A stretch of DNA of 11,919 nt, taken from NCBI GenBank assembly GCA_027349615.1, contig DAIEML010000053.1, forward strand, positions 1-11,919, read 5' to 3'. Positions 1-6,715 of this stretch are shown here, one piece after another. A program made the position numbers and the translations under genes. The notes beneath the pieces are model-generated. The model was not told the DNA's origin. It was given only the letters and a program-made list of their open reading frames with translations, and did no database searches. Positions within the stretch are counted from its first letter, which is position 1; each line of letters opens with the position of its first letter. The stretch is from Ignavibacteriales bacterium. GTDB taxonomy: Bacteria; Bacteroidota; Ignavibacteria; Ignavibacteriales; Ignavibacteriaceae.

Positions 1-602
1 CTTTAATCAAAGAAGAATTATTTGAAAAAATAGATAGCGATTGGCATGGGGCATTTAATTCAATTGAATTGGCAGGAAGAAGATTGATTAGAACAATTGA
101 TCTTATATTAAATATGTCAATTATTCAATCCGGGAAAATAGATATAAATATCTCAAATGTTGATTTATATTTTGCAGTTCTTCATTTAGTCCATGAATTT
201 AGTGTAATTGCGGAAGAGAAAAAGATTGAAATAAAACTTGAAAAATTATCAGACAATGTAATAATAAAATCAGACGAATATATTATTAGCCAAGTTTTTC
301 AGAACTTAATTGACAATGCAATTAAATATACTAACGAAGGTATTGTGGAAATTATAATATATACAAATAAAGAAAATAAATTATGTGTTGACGTAAAAGA
401 TACCGGGATAGGAATTTCACAAAAATATTTGAATATTATGTTCAAACCATTTACACAAGAAGATACTGGTTATGCTCGAAGGTACGAAGGAGTTGGTCTT
501 GGCTTAGCGTTAGTTAAAAATTACCTGGGGTTATTAAATGCTGAAATTTTTGTCAAATCAGAAAAAGGGAAGGGTTCTATTTTTACAGTGTTATTTAATT
601 AA
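1..602 (+). CDS. Sensor histidine kinase, C-terminal part (5' end outside window)
   Basis: The frame is open from the first full codon (base 3) to TAA at 600-602, giving 199 visible residues. The first part (about 15-45) looks like the second helix of a HisKA dimerisation domain; the phospho-accepting His must lie upstream of the window. An ATP-binding HATPase_c domain follows: N box NLIDNAIKY (about 101-109), G1 box DTGIGI (133-138), F box FKPF (147-150) and G2 box GVGLGLAL (163-170). All four boxes are intact, so the kinase should bind ATP and phosphorylate a receiver domain. The TTG at 69 is an internal codon, not a start, because the homology continues upstream of it. The gene ends 6 nt from the convergent stop of a stand-alone response regulator, which is a possible partner, although it is transcribed from the other strand. 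The sensory part is not visible, so the signal is unknown. Confidence 0.9.
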   Translation, partial: LIKEELFEKIDSDWHGAFNSIELAGRRLIRTIDLILNMSIIQSGKIDINISNVDLYFAVLHLVHEFSVIAEEKKIEIKLEKLSDNVIIKSDEYIISQVFQNLIDNAIKYTNEGIVEIIIYTNKENKLCVDVKDTGIGISQKYLNIMFKPFTQEDTGYARRYEGVGLGLALVKNYLGLLNAEIFVKSEKGKGSIFTVLFN

Positions 603-608
603 TTATTT

Positions 609-992
609 CTAATTAATTTTTCTTAGTACATTTACAACTTTTTGTATTCTTTCAAATGCCATTTTTAGATCCACTGGTTTAAGAATATAATCCGATATTC
701 CAAGACTTATTATTTCATTAATCATTACTTGATCATTGTGTGCTGACATAATAATTATTGGGATATTCATATATCGTGATTCTTTTTTCATTGCTTTTAA
801 CATATCAATTCCACTCATAAATGGCATCGATATATCCAATAAAATAAAATCTGGATTGAATTCCTGGAGGATACTCAATCCTTCAATTCCATTAGATGCT
901 TTTTTTACTGTGAATCCAAATTTCTTAGTGATGAACGTTTGCATCAGGTTGCGAGTATTTGGTTCATCCTCAACAATTAGAACCTTGTACAT
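609..992 (-). CDS. Single-domain (CheY-like) response regulator, copy 1
   Basis: This 127-residue protein consists of one receiver domain and nothing else. The acidic pocket E8-D9-E10, the phospho-acceptor D53 (LLDISMP), the switch residue S83 (MSAHND) and K105 (ILKP) are all present, so it should be phosphorylated by a histidine kinase. It has no DNA-binding or enzymatic output domain, so it probably acts by protein-protein contact or as a phosphorelay intermediate. It is a paralogue of the regulator at 1094-1480. The ATG at 992 is chosen because the domain begins at once (MYKVLIVEDE) and because a promoter-like element sits 24 nt upstream. The gene ends convergently against the histidine kinase at 1-602, a plausible but unproven partner. 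No Shine-Dalgarno sequence is evident before the ATG. Confidence 0.93.
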   Translation of the reverse strand: MYKVLIVEDEPNTRNLMQTFITKKFGFTVKKASNGIEGLSILQEFNPDFILLDISMPFMSGIDMLKAMKKESRYMNIPIIIMSAHNDQVMINEIISLGISDYILKPVDLKMAFERIQKVVNVLRKIN

Positions 993-1016
993 AAAATTGA
1001 TTGTTATTCTAGATAC

Positions 1017-1044
1017 ATTATCGACTAAAAAGCATATTAGTTAA
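1017..1044 (-). promoter_or_regulatory. Probable sigma70-type promoter of response regulator copy 1
   Basis: On the minus strand TTAACT (1044-1039) is followed by a 16-nt spacer and GATAAT (1022-1017). The -10 box ends exactly 24 nt before the ATG at 992. The same spacing and the same GATAAT occur before the paralogous regulator, which makes a chance match less likely. The predicted leader is short, about 18 nt. Confidence 0.45.
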
Positions 1045-1093
1045 TATTTGAAAAGTTAAATTATTATTTCTCCTTTTAACTAAAAAAGAAATG

Positions 1094-1480
1094 TTAAGAA
1101 TTAGAAGTTTTTAACTTCTCGATTATTTTTTTTATTTTGTTAATTGTAAGATTGATATCAATTGGTTTAAGGATATAATCGGTAATCCCTAAATCTATAG
1201 TACTTGTAATTGCTTCTCTGTCATTATTTGCAGATATCACTATTACTGGTAATGTTTTATATTTTTCATCTTTTCTTATTACTTGAAGAAATTCAATCCC
1301 ATTCATTACAGGCATAGAAATATCTAACAAAATAAAATCCGGCTCATTCTGAGTTAATGATTGTAATCCTTCTTGACCATTAAACGCTCTGTAAATTGTA
1401 AAATCAAATTTATTGATCAAAATCCTTTGAAGGATAGCCTGAATTGTCGCATCATCATCAATTATTAAAGCCTTATACAT
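1094..1480 (-). CDS. Single-domain (CheY-like) response regulator, copy 2
   Basis: This 128-residue receiver-only protein has acidic pocket D8-D9-D10, phospho-acceptor D53 (LLDISMP), switch residue S83 (ISANND) and K105 (ILKP). It aligns without gaps to the regulator at 609-992, with about 45% identity counted by hand; the block around D53 (residues 47-57) is identical. The two are separated by 101 bp, and each appears to have its own promoter, so they look like a tandem duplication rather than a single co-transcribed unit, although read-through from this gene into copy 1 is possible. Helix 1 differs most, which in receiver domains is where kinase partners are recognised, so the copies may answer to different kinases. 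That last step is inference. No Shine-Dalgarno site is seen; A/T-rich sequence precedes the ATG. Confidence 0.93.
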   Translation of the reverse strand: MYKALIIDDDATIQAILQRILINKFDFTIYRAFNGQEGLQSLTQNEPDFILLDISMPVMNGIEFLQVIRKDEKYKTLPVIVISANNDREAITSTIDLGITDYILKPIDINLTINKIKKIIEKLKTSNS

Positions 1481-1504
1481 TTAAAAATTTTTATTGTTAA
1501 TATT

Positions 1505-1532
1505 ATTATCGGACAAAACTTAAATAAGTCAA
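1505..1532 (-). promoter_or_regulatory. Probable sigma70-type promoter of response regulator copy 2
   Basis: On the minus strand TTGACT (1532-1527) is followed by a 16-nt spacer and GATAAT (1510-1505). Each box matches five of six bases of the classical consensus. The -10 box ends 24 nt before the ATG at 1480, the same geometry as at the paralogue. Confidence 0.5.
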
Positions 1533-1640
1533 ATATTCTTCACTAAATTATTAATAAATAAATTATTTTATGTGATTAAATACAAGAGCATATTTATAAT
1601 GAATGCGAATTAATTTTTCTAGAAACTAGGTAAATAATTA

Positions 1641-1671
1641 GTAAAGGGACAAACTAATTTTGTCCCTTTAC
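1641..1671 (-). terminator. Hairpin terminator after the Tricorn-like peptidase gene
   Basis: A perfect 13-bp stem pairs 1641-1653 with 1659-1671 around a 5-nt loop (1654-1658). It lies 7 nt past the TGA of the minus-strand peptidase gene (1679-1681). The tract that follows on the minus strand is T/A-rich (TAATTATTTA), not a pure T run, so efficiency is uncertain. It separates the peptidase gene from the response regulator downstream. Confidence 0.65.
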
Positions 1672-1678
1672 AATTAAA

Positions 1679-4600
1679 TCACTTTTTCACAGGATAAGGT
1701 GGCTGCTTTGGAAAAGTAAATGGATGTTCCTTTATTTGCTGAAGCACAGTTTCAATTGCTTTATCAAGTTGAGGATCTTTACCTTCCATAACCGAAGCCG
1801 GATCATTATCAATTAAAATATCCGGATCAGCGCCATGATTTTCTACCAACCATTTATCATCGTGACCATAAAATCCATTATTTGATTGCTCAACTCTTCC
1901 GTTATCAATTGTAGTTTGACCGTTCAATATTCCAGTTAAACCACCCCAAGATGGTACACCAACAACTTTTCCTAATTTCCTTGCTTTGAAATCTTCAATA
2001 AAAGCCTCGCCATCAGAACCATTGTATTCATTCGAAATTACAACAAATTGTCCTGTTGATGTACTTCCTGGATATCTAAACGGTACCATATCGTGCAAAA
2101 CATTATAAGCTGTCATTTGTCTTTCAAGTTTGTCGATCAGAAAATATTCAGTCCAGCCGCCGGAATTTCTTCTCATATCTAAAATCAATCCTTTTTTATA
2201 TCTAAAAGCTCTCCAAAATTTATCGAACTCACCAATGCCGCCAGCGCCCATAGCATTAACGTGCATATAACCAACTTCACCATTTGTTGCTTTTAATACT
2301 TTGTGAATATTATCTGTTAACCATCTGAAATAACGAAGCTGCTGATTATTTCTTATTGGTTCAACTTCATAAGTGCGTGCACCATTAGCTGATGGTTTAT
2401 CATTTACGGTTACTGAAACTTTTTGTCCAGGTACAACTTGTAAATATTTAAAATAATCATCGGGAACTTTTATTTCTTTTCCATCAATTGCAATTAAATA
2501 ATCGCCTTCTTTTAAGTTGATATCTGGACGTACTAAAGGCGATTTAAGATTAAGATTGTATTCCGTCGGACCGTAAATTTTATCAAATTTATAAAACTCA
2601 GAGTTATTTGATTTGATTAAATCTGCTCCAAGCCAACCAGTAAAAACTTTTGAAGTTGGTGCAGTTTCAGGTCCCATATCTCCACCGCTAATATAAGTGT
2701 GAGATACGCTTAATTCACCAACAAGCTGAAGCAAGACCCAATTCAAATCATCTCTCGAAGTAATATATGGTAAGTAAGATTTATATTTTTCTCCGAGCGT
2801 TTTCCAATCAAGCCCAAACATATTAGGATCGAAGAAGAAATCTCGATACCATCTCCATGTGTCATTAAATATTTGATTCCACTCAGCTTCATAATTAATT
2901 GTGTAAGACATTCCATCTAAATTTAATTTTTCACCTAACTTTTTTGATTTAAAAGCTTGATCAAAAGAAGTTGTATAAATATCGTTACCTTTTTGCAAGA
3001 CGAGTTGCTCGCCGTTAATTGAAGTTTTGAAATCCTTAATCTTATCATCGAGCGTTATTTCTTTTTTATCTTTCATATCAAAGATGTGCAGATCCCATTT
3101 AGTTGAACCGCCTGGTTTAAATATTTCTTCATATTCTGCTTCTGTAAATTTTGGAACTGAACACCATGCAACTTTATCATTACCGGCTTTTAAGTAAAAA
3201 TAATTACCAGCTTCAACCGGCAGCGGGAAAGTTCTTTTTTGAATTCCATCAATATCAATTCTAAATTCCTTTGATGGTTTAGGTTCTTCATTAGAAACAG
3301 CTTCGGAAAAAGGCGGCTGTTCTCCTGCTTGAAGCTGTACACACATAATTTGCTGCGGTGCATCAATTACATGATCGTCTTCATAAAAATCCATTTGAAT
3401 ATCGAAGTTTCTGCTTGATAAGTAATAAAGATATTTCCCGTTTGCATCAAATGTTGGATTCAAATTATCAAAAAAATCATCTGTAATTTTATATTTTTTA
3501 TTTTGATCTAAATTGTACAAATAAATCTCACTGTTTCGATTGTAAGCAACGAAACTGTAAGTAATCCATTTACTGTCTGGTGACCAATTATAATCACTTA
3601 TTTCCCAATAAAATTCATCATTCTTCATTTGATTTGATTCATCTACTTTTACTAATTTTTTACTATCTATATCGACGTAGAAAATAGAAAAATCTTTATT
3701 GCCAAAAAGAATTTTCTTCCCGTCTGGCGACCAAACTAAATGGTAATCAGTTCTATTCAACGATGTAGTTAACGGAATCCATTCTCCGCCTTCAGCTTTT
3801 TGAATGTAAAGTTCATATTCTCCAGATTTATCAGAAAAGAATGCAACCCATTTCCCGTCTGGCGAAAGTTGAGGATACATTTCTCTTGTGCCTGCAGATT
3901 TTGATAAATTAATTGTGTTGCCATTTTCAACCGGTACATTAAAAATATCTCCACGTGCTTCAAGTACGACTCGTTTACCGTCGTTTGAGACATTAACGTA
4001 ATGAATATAATCTTTCGGATTTATTGTTCTGGCATGAAGTTCCCATTTATCGGAAGGAATTTCAACATCAATTTTTTTCGATTGATCGTTTTTGGTATTT
4101 AGTACGTAAAGATAACCGTCATGCAAGTACACGATTTGATTTTCATCGTTGGACGGCATCATTACATCGACATCATTATAATTAGTTATTTGAGTAATAT
4201 CTTTAGTAGAAAGATTTTCTTTGTAGATGTTAGCAATTCCATTATTCCGATCAGAAACAAAGTAGATAAAATTTCCAATCCACATTGGATAAGCATTTTT
4301 GCCGACGTAATCGGAAATTGGAATGAATTTATTTTCTTTGAAATCATACATCCAAATGTCGCAATACTGACCACCTTTATATCGTTTCCAATTATATTCT
4401 TCACGACCTTTTCTAACATAAACTATTTTATTCCCATCCGAAGAAAAACTGCAGCGAACGCCTCGGTCTAAAGGAAATCTTTCAGGTGCTGAACCATCTT
4501 TTTCAACAAAATAAAGGTTTGGATCTCTCATTATAAAATTTTCAAAGAAAGATCGGAAAACAATTCTTTTACCATCGGGTGTCCAAGTAACAACTTCTGC

Positions 4601-4927
4601 TCCACCAGGATTGTAAGTAATTCTTTTCGGTTCACCGCCAGAGGATGGAATTGTATAAACATTATAGGAACCGTCATAATTACCTGTAAATGCAATTGAT
4701 TTTCCATCAGGAGAAAATCTGGAAGAATATTCTGTTCCGGGAGATGTAGTCAATCTAGCTGCATCGCCGCCATTTGAATTTACAATCCATAAATCACCTT
4801 CATAAGTAAAAACTATTTTATCATTGTGAATACTCGGATCTTTCATAAACCTACCGGTATTACTTGCAAATGCAAATTGAATTAATAAAAAGAAGGATAA
4901 AACAATTTTGAAATAAATTTTTTTCAT
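1679..4927 (-). CDS. Secreted Tricorn-like S41 serine peptidase
   Basis: This 1082-residue protein is a Tricorn-family peptidase. A Lys-rich start and hydrophobic core (about 1-22, ending AFA) form a signal peptide, so it should act outside the cytoplasm. Residues about 25-530 carry TolB/WD-type propeller blades marked by repeated SPDGK-like turns (near 75, 120, 166, 359, 404, 453 and 498), which in Tricorn feed peptides to the active site. A Tricorn core region (about 680-750), a PDZ-like segment (about 790-860) and the S41 catalytic domain (about 870-1060) follow. Residues matching the archaeal Tricorn active site are present: S742-H743 (SVSHTY), nucleophile S971 with D972 (NGSDGE), and E1029 (VENHG). 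It is therefore expected to be an active oligopeptide-degrading enzyme. A TTG four codons upstream (4939) is open, but the inner ATG at 4927 has a well-placed GGAGAG. The gene stands alone, ended by its own hairpin. Confidence 0.93.
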   Translation of the reverse strand: MKKIYFKIVLSFFLLIQFAFASNTGRFMKDPSIHNDKIVFTYEGDLWIVNSNGGDAARLTTSPGTEYSSRFSPDGKSIAFTGNYDGSYNVYTIPSSGGEPKRITYNPGGAEVVTWTPDGKRIVFRSFFENFIMRDPNLYFVEKDGSAPERFPLDRGVRCSFSSDGNKIVYVRKGREEYNWKRYKGGQYCDIWMYDFKENKFIPISDYVGKNAYPMWIGNFIYFVSDRNNGIANIYKENLSTKDITQITNYNDVDVMMPSNDENQIVYLHDGYLYVLNTKNDQSKKIDVEIPSDKWELHARTINPKDYIHYVNVSNDGKRVVLEARGDIFNVPVENGNTINLSKSAGTREMYPQLSPDGKWVAFFSDKSGEYELYIQKAEGGEWIPLTTSLNRTDYHLVWSPDGKKILFGNKDFSIFYVDIDSKKLVKVDESNQMKNDEFYWEISDYNWSPDSKWITYSFVAYNRNSEIYLYNLDQNKKYKITDDFFDNLNPTFDANGKYLYYLSSRNFDIQMDFYEDDHVIDAPQQIMCVQLQAGEQPPFSEAVSNEEPKPSKEFRIDIDGIQKRTFPLPVEAGNYFYLKAGNDKVAWCSVPKFTEAEYEEIFKPGGSTKWDLHIFDMKDKKEITLDDKIKDFKTSINGEQLVLQKGNDIYTTSFDQAFKSKKLGEKLNLDGMSYTINYEAEWNQIFNDTWRWYRDFFFDPNMFGLDWKTLGEKYKSYLPYITSRDDLNWVLLQLVGELSVSHTYISGGDMGPETAPTSKVFTGWLGADLIKSNNSEFYKFDKIYGPTEYNLNLKSPLVRPDINLKEGDYLIAIDGKEIKVPDDYFKYLQVVPGQKVSVTVNDKPSANGARTYEVEPIRNNQQLRYFRWLTDNIHKVLKATNGEVGYMHVNAMGAGGIGEFDKFWRAFRYKKGLILDMRRNSGGWTEYFLIDKLERQMTAYNVLHDMVPFRYPGSTSTGQFVVISNEYNGSDGEAFIEDFKARKLGKVVGVPSWGGLTGILNGQTTIDNGRVEQSNNGFYGHDDKWLVENHGADPDILIDNDPASVMEGKDPQLDKAIETVLQQIKEHPFTFPKQPPYPVKK

Positions 4928-4931
4928 GAGG

Positions 4932-4937
4932 CTCTCC
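4932..4937 (-). promoter_or_regulatory. Ribosome binding site that fixes the peptidase start
   Basis: GGAGAG on the minus strand lies 4 nt before the ATG at 4927 (6 nt if GGAG is taken as the core). Using the upstream TTG at 4939 would place this motif inside the coding region and add MESL before the Lys-Lys signal peptide, which is less likely. Confidence 0.6.
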
Positions 4938-4990
4938 AATTAATTTTAGTTACTAACTTAGCTAAATTATTTTAGAATTGTTAAAAATTA

Positions 4991-5020
4991 TTTATAAAAA
5001 TTTTTTGACGGGTAATTCAA
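4991..5020 (-). promoter_or_regulatory. Possible promoter of the Tricorn-like gene
   Basis: On the minus strand TTGAAT (5020-5015), an 18-nt spacer and TATAAA (4996-4991) lie about 64 nt before the ATG at 4927. The region is very AT-rich, so TATAAA-like strings are common by chance and this is a weak call. Confidence 0.3.
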
Positions 5021-5107
5021 TATAAATTAACAATAATTCCATGTTTTAACATTTAAATTGATGATTGATTTTAATAAAAATAAAAATTAAGTTCGATCCA
5101 AGTTCAT

Positions 5108-5134
5108 CTTGCCATTTAGTGGGGCGAGGTTTTT
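5108..5134 (+). terminator. Terminator-like hairpin ahead of the microprotein ORF
   Basis: The stem pairs 5108-5113 (CTTGCC) with 5123-5128 (GGCGAG), including one G-T pair, around a 9-nt loop, and is followed by GTTTTT. It has terminator form only on the plus strand. No gene lies upstream on that strand, so if real it would end a short transcript or act as an attenuator for the small ORF at 5160. Confidence 0.3.
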
Positions 5135-5159
5135 AAATTACTAATGGAAGGGGCCGGAA

Positions 5160-5294
5160 ATGTTCTGGTTAAAGTTGAAAGAGTTTGTTATAAATTATGA
5201 TATGGTACTATTTATGATTTTAGTAACCTTTGGATGGGTCATATTTTATACTTTCTTCATCCTAATATCAATGATTTTCTTTTCAATTCATTAA
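5160..5294 (+). CDS. Possible 44-residue membrane microprotein
   Basis: ATG at 5160 opens a 44-codon frame ending in TAA at 5292-5294. The predicted peptide starts MFWLKLKEF, with three basic residues near the N-terminus, and then has one long hydrophobic run (about 15-42) rich in Ile, Phe, Met and Leu, consistent with a single membrane span. A GGAAGGGG-like ribosome binding site lies about 6 nt before the ATG, a better site than most genes here have. I do not recognise the peptide. An overlapping 18-codon frame begins at the ATG at 5144 and could be a competing leader. Against it: AT-rich DNA readily encodes Phe/Ile runs by chance, and no partner gene is on this strand. Confidence 0.35.
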   Translation: MFWLKLKEFVINYDMVLFMILVTFGWVIFYTFFILISMIFFSIH

Positions 5295-5314
5295 TTAAAA
5301 TTTAAATTAAGAAA

Positions 5315-5350
5315 TTTAAAGTGGTTTGGTATTTATCAAATCACTTTAAA
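5315..5350. other. 14-bp hairpin
   Basis: Bases 5315-5328 pair with 5337-5350 (one G-T pair) around an 8-nt loop. It lies 20 nt past the stop of the possible microprotein gene. No T run follows directly on the plus strand, so it is a weak terminator at best; it may protect a transcript end or be part of a larger structured RNA with the next two hairpins. Confidence 0.5.
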
Positions 5351-5353
5351 ATT

Positions 5354-5396
5354 AAAAAGCCCAATGATCGGGCGACCACGGGCTTTAACTCTTTTT
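5354..5396. terminator. Bidirectional intrinsic terminator
   Basis: AAAGCCC (5356-5362) pairs with GGGCTTT (5380-5386) around a 17-nt loop. On the minus strand the stem runs straight into TTTTTAATTTT, a good terminator for the carbamate kinase transcript about 155 nt after its stop. On the plus strand it is followed by AACTCTTTTT, so it could also end the microprotein transcript. A shorter competing helix is possible (5359-5362 with 5370-5373), so two alternative folds exist. Confidence 0.6.
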
Positions 5397-5430
5397 ATTC
5401 AAAAGGCAGGGGAGAACCTTTTGAAAGAGT
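5388..5430. other. Bulged 14-bp hairpin next to the terminator
   Basis: Nine base pairs join 5398-5406 to 5417-5425 around a 10-nt purine-rich loop (CAGGGGAGAA on the plus strand). After a 5-nt one-sided bulge, five more pairs join 5388-5392 to 5426-5430. It is part of the 3' untranslated region of the carbamate kinase transcript on the minus strand. The function is not known. Confidence 0.5.
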
Positions 5431-5541
5431 CATAACAAATTTATTCTTCAATGGATTTCTTTCCAAATGGAAAATTAATTTTAATTTATACTGTGACATA
5501 TATAACAGAGAGTTCGTTAAAAAAAATAATTTCTATCAAAA

Positions 5542-6642
5542 TTATTCAATAATAGTTCCCGCTTCGCCATTTATAGTTTCATCATAAAGTGAGGACTTAG
5601 TAATTAGTACTTTCTTACCTCCGCCTTTTAAAAAATTAATTGCTGCTTTTACTTTCGGTCCCATACTTCCAGCAGGGAAAATATTTTGATTAAATAATTC
5701 TTCAATTTGATTTAAGCTAAGTCTCTTTAAATTTTCTTGATTAGGCTTTTGAAAATTTAATTTTACTCCATCAATATCTGTAAAAATTATCAATTCAGTT
5801 TCAATATCTTCACCTAAGCTCTTGGATTTTTCTAGCAGCAAAGTTCCCATTAAACTTGTAGCTAAATCTTTATCAACAACTGCTTCTACTCCAGTATAAA
5901 TATTAATTCTGTTATTATATGAAAAATATTTTCTTGAATAATTAATTTCATAATTACATCTATAAATTTCATCGTCCACTGAAATTTCAGGTTCAACTTT
6001 TTTTACAGGAATACCGCCGCCGCCAACAGCAATTGGAATTATTCCGGATTTCATATTATTGTAAATTACATCAAGTTCTAAAATATCTATTGGTTTTGGA
6101 GAAGGAACAACCCATCGCCAAAGTTCTTCTCCCTGATCATTCATCTTATAAAATTTCATAAGATGTCCCTCTTCTTTTTGAATCTTTAATGCATTCTCTT
6201 TAGAGTACGCCGGCCCGATAAATTTTGTAGGATTTATAAAATCAGGATCGTTTTTATCTACAACCACTCTAGTAACTGTTTCAGCAACTATTCTATTAAT
6301 ATTCATGATTGCTAAATTATTTGTTAGCTGAGCAAGCATATATCCCATTGCTCCTTGCGTATCAGCATCGCAAACATCCAAAGGAATAAGATGTAAAATT
6401 GGTCGAGAATATTCGGAGCGAAGAATTATATTACCAACTTGTGGTCCATTTCCATGAGTTAAAATGTAGTAATCATCAGGATGATCTTTTATTATTTTCG
6501 CAAGTTGATTACATGTGTCTGCTGTTCTTCTCCATTGTTCCGGCAAATCGGGGATAATTTGTTTTCCTGTTTCAGGATCCACTTTACCAGAAGGAGAGAC
6601 TTCATTCCCGCCGAGAGCGAATATTTTTAATTTTTTTGACAT
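5542..6642 (-). CDS. arcC: Carbamate kinase (amino acid kinase family), divergent and enlarged
   Basis: This 366-residue cytoplasmic enzyme should convert carbamoyl phosphate and ADP to carbamate and ATP. Family motifs are clear: ALGGNE (9-14), THGNGPQVGN (62-71), PLDVCDADTQGAMGY (87-101), NPTKFIGP (137-144), VVPSPKP (178-184), VGGGGIPV (206-213), VEAVVDKDLA (252-261), TDIDGV (288-293) and FPAGSMGPKV (322-331). The length exceeds the usual figure of about 310 because of extra residues after ALGGNE (about 17-34) and an insert at about 215-247 before the VDKD motif. The ATG at 6642 has A/T-rich sequence and no Shine-Dalgarno site before it. The gene lies 73 bp after xdhB on the same strand, so it is probably its operon partner. 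That context favours a role in purine catabolism, as with the carbamate kinase yqeA in the Escherichia coli yge/ygf purine region, over the arginine deiminase pathway; no arcA or arcB is in the window. Confidence 0.9.
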   Translation of the reverse strand: MSKKLKIFALGGNEVSPSGKVDPETGKQIIPDLPEQWRRTADTCNQLAKIIKDHPDDYYILTHGNGPQVGNIILRSEYSRPILHLIPLDVCDADTQGAMGYMLAQLTNNLAIMNINRIVAETVTRVVVDKNDPDFINPTKFIGPAYSKENALKIQKEEGHLMKFYKMNDQGEELWRWVVPSPKPIDILELDVIYNNMKSGIIPIAVGGGGIPVKKVEPEISVDDEIYRCNYEINYSRKYFSYNNRINIYTGVEAVVDKDLATSLMGTLLLEKSKSLGEDIETELIIFTDIDGVKLNFQKPNQENLKRLSLNQIEELFNQNIFPAGSMGPKVKAAINFLKGGGKKVLITKSSLYDETINGEAGTIIE

Positions 6643-6715
6643 AAAATTTAATTTTTAGTTTTGGGATAGTTATTTAATGTTTTGTCCAAAATTATTTTTA
6701 TTAATTATATTTTTA

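Larger units (their letters stand above)
4940..5541. other. 600-bp stretch without a confident gene, between peptidase and carbamate kinase genes
   Basis: The stretch lies upstream of the minus-strand peptidase gene and downstream of the minus-strand carbamate kinase gene. It holds a possible peptidase promoter, a possible plus-strand microprotein gene (5160-5294) with a terminator-like hairpin ahead of it, and three hairpins in tandem (5315-5430). From 5431 to 5541 I see only AT-rich sequence with a short inverted repeat (TTTCCAAATGGAAA near 5460-5473). An 88-codon plus-strand frame crosses the hairpins (5321-5587), but it begins in a stem, runs into the kinase gene and is not called as a gene. 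Confidence 0.6.

Noticed and set aside
736..1044. 102-codon plus-strand frame opposite response regulator copy 1
   Set aside because: Antisense shadow of a gene with all receiver-domain residues; it shows no domain of its own.
5090..5118. GTTCGATCC string followed by GCCA, resembling a tRNA T arm and 3' end
   Set aside because: The flanking bases do not form a T stem, and no acceptor, D or anticodon arm can be built upstream.
5459..5473. Inverted repeat TTTCCAAATGGAAA just after the carbamate kinase stop as a terminator
   Set aside because: The stem is short, has almost no loop, and no T run follows on the minus strand; the hairpin at 5356-5386 is a far better candidate.
5321..5587. 88-codon plus-strand frame over the hairpin cluster
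   Set aside because: It starts inside a hairpin stem, spans a terminator and runs into the antisense of the carbamate kinase gene. The frame is better explained by RNA structure.
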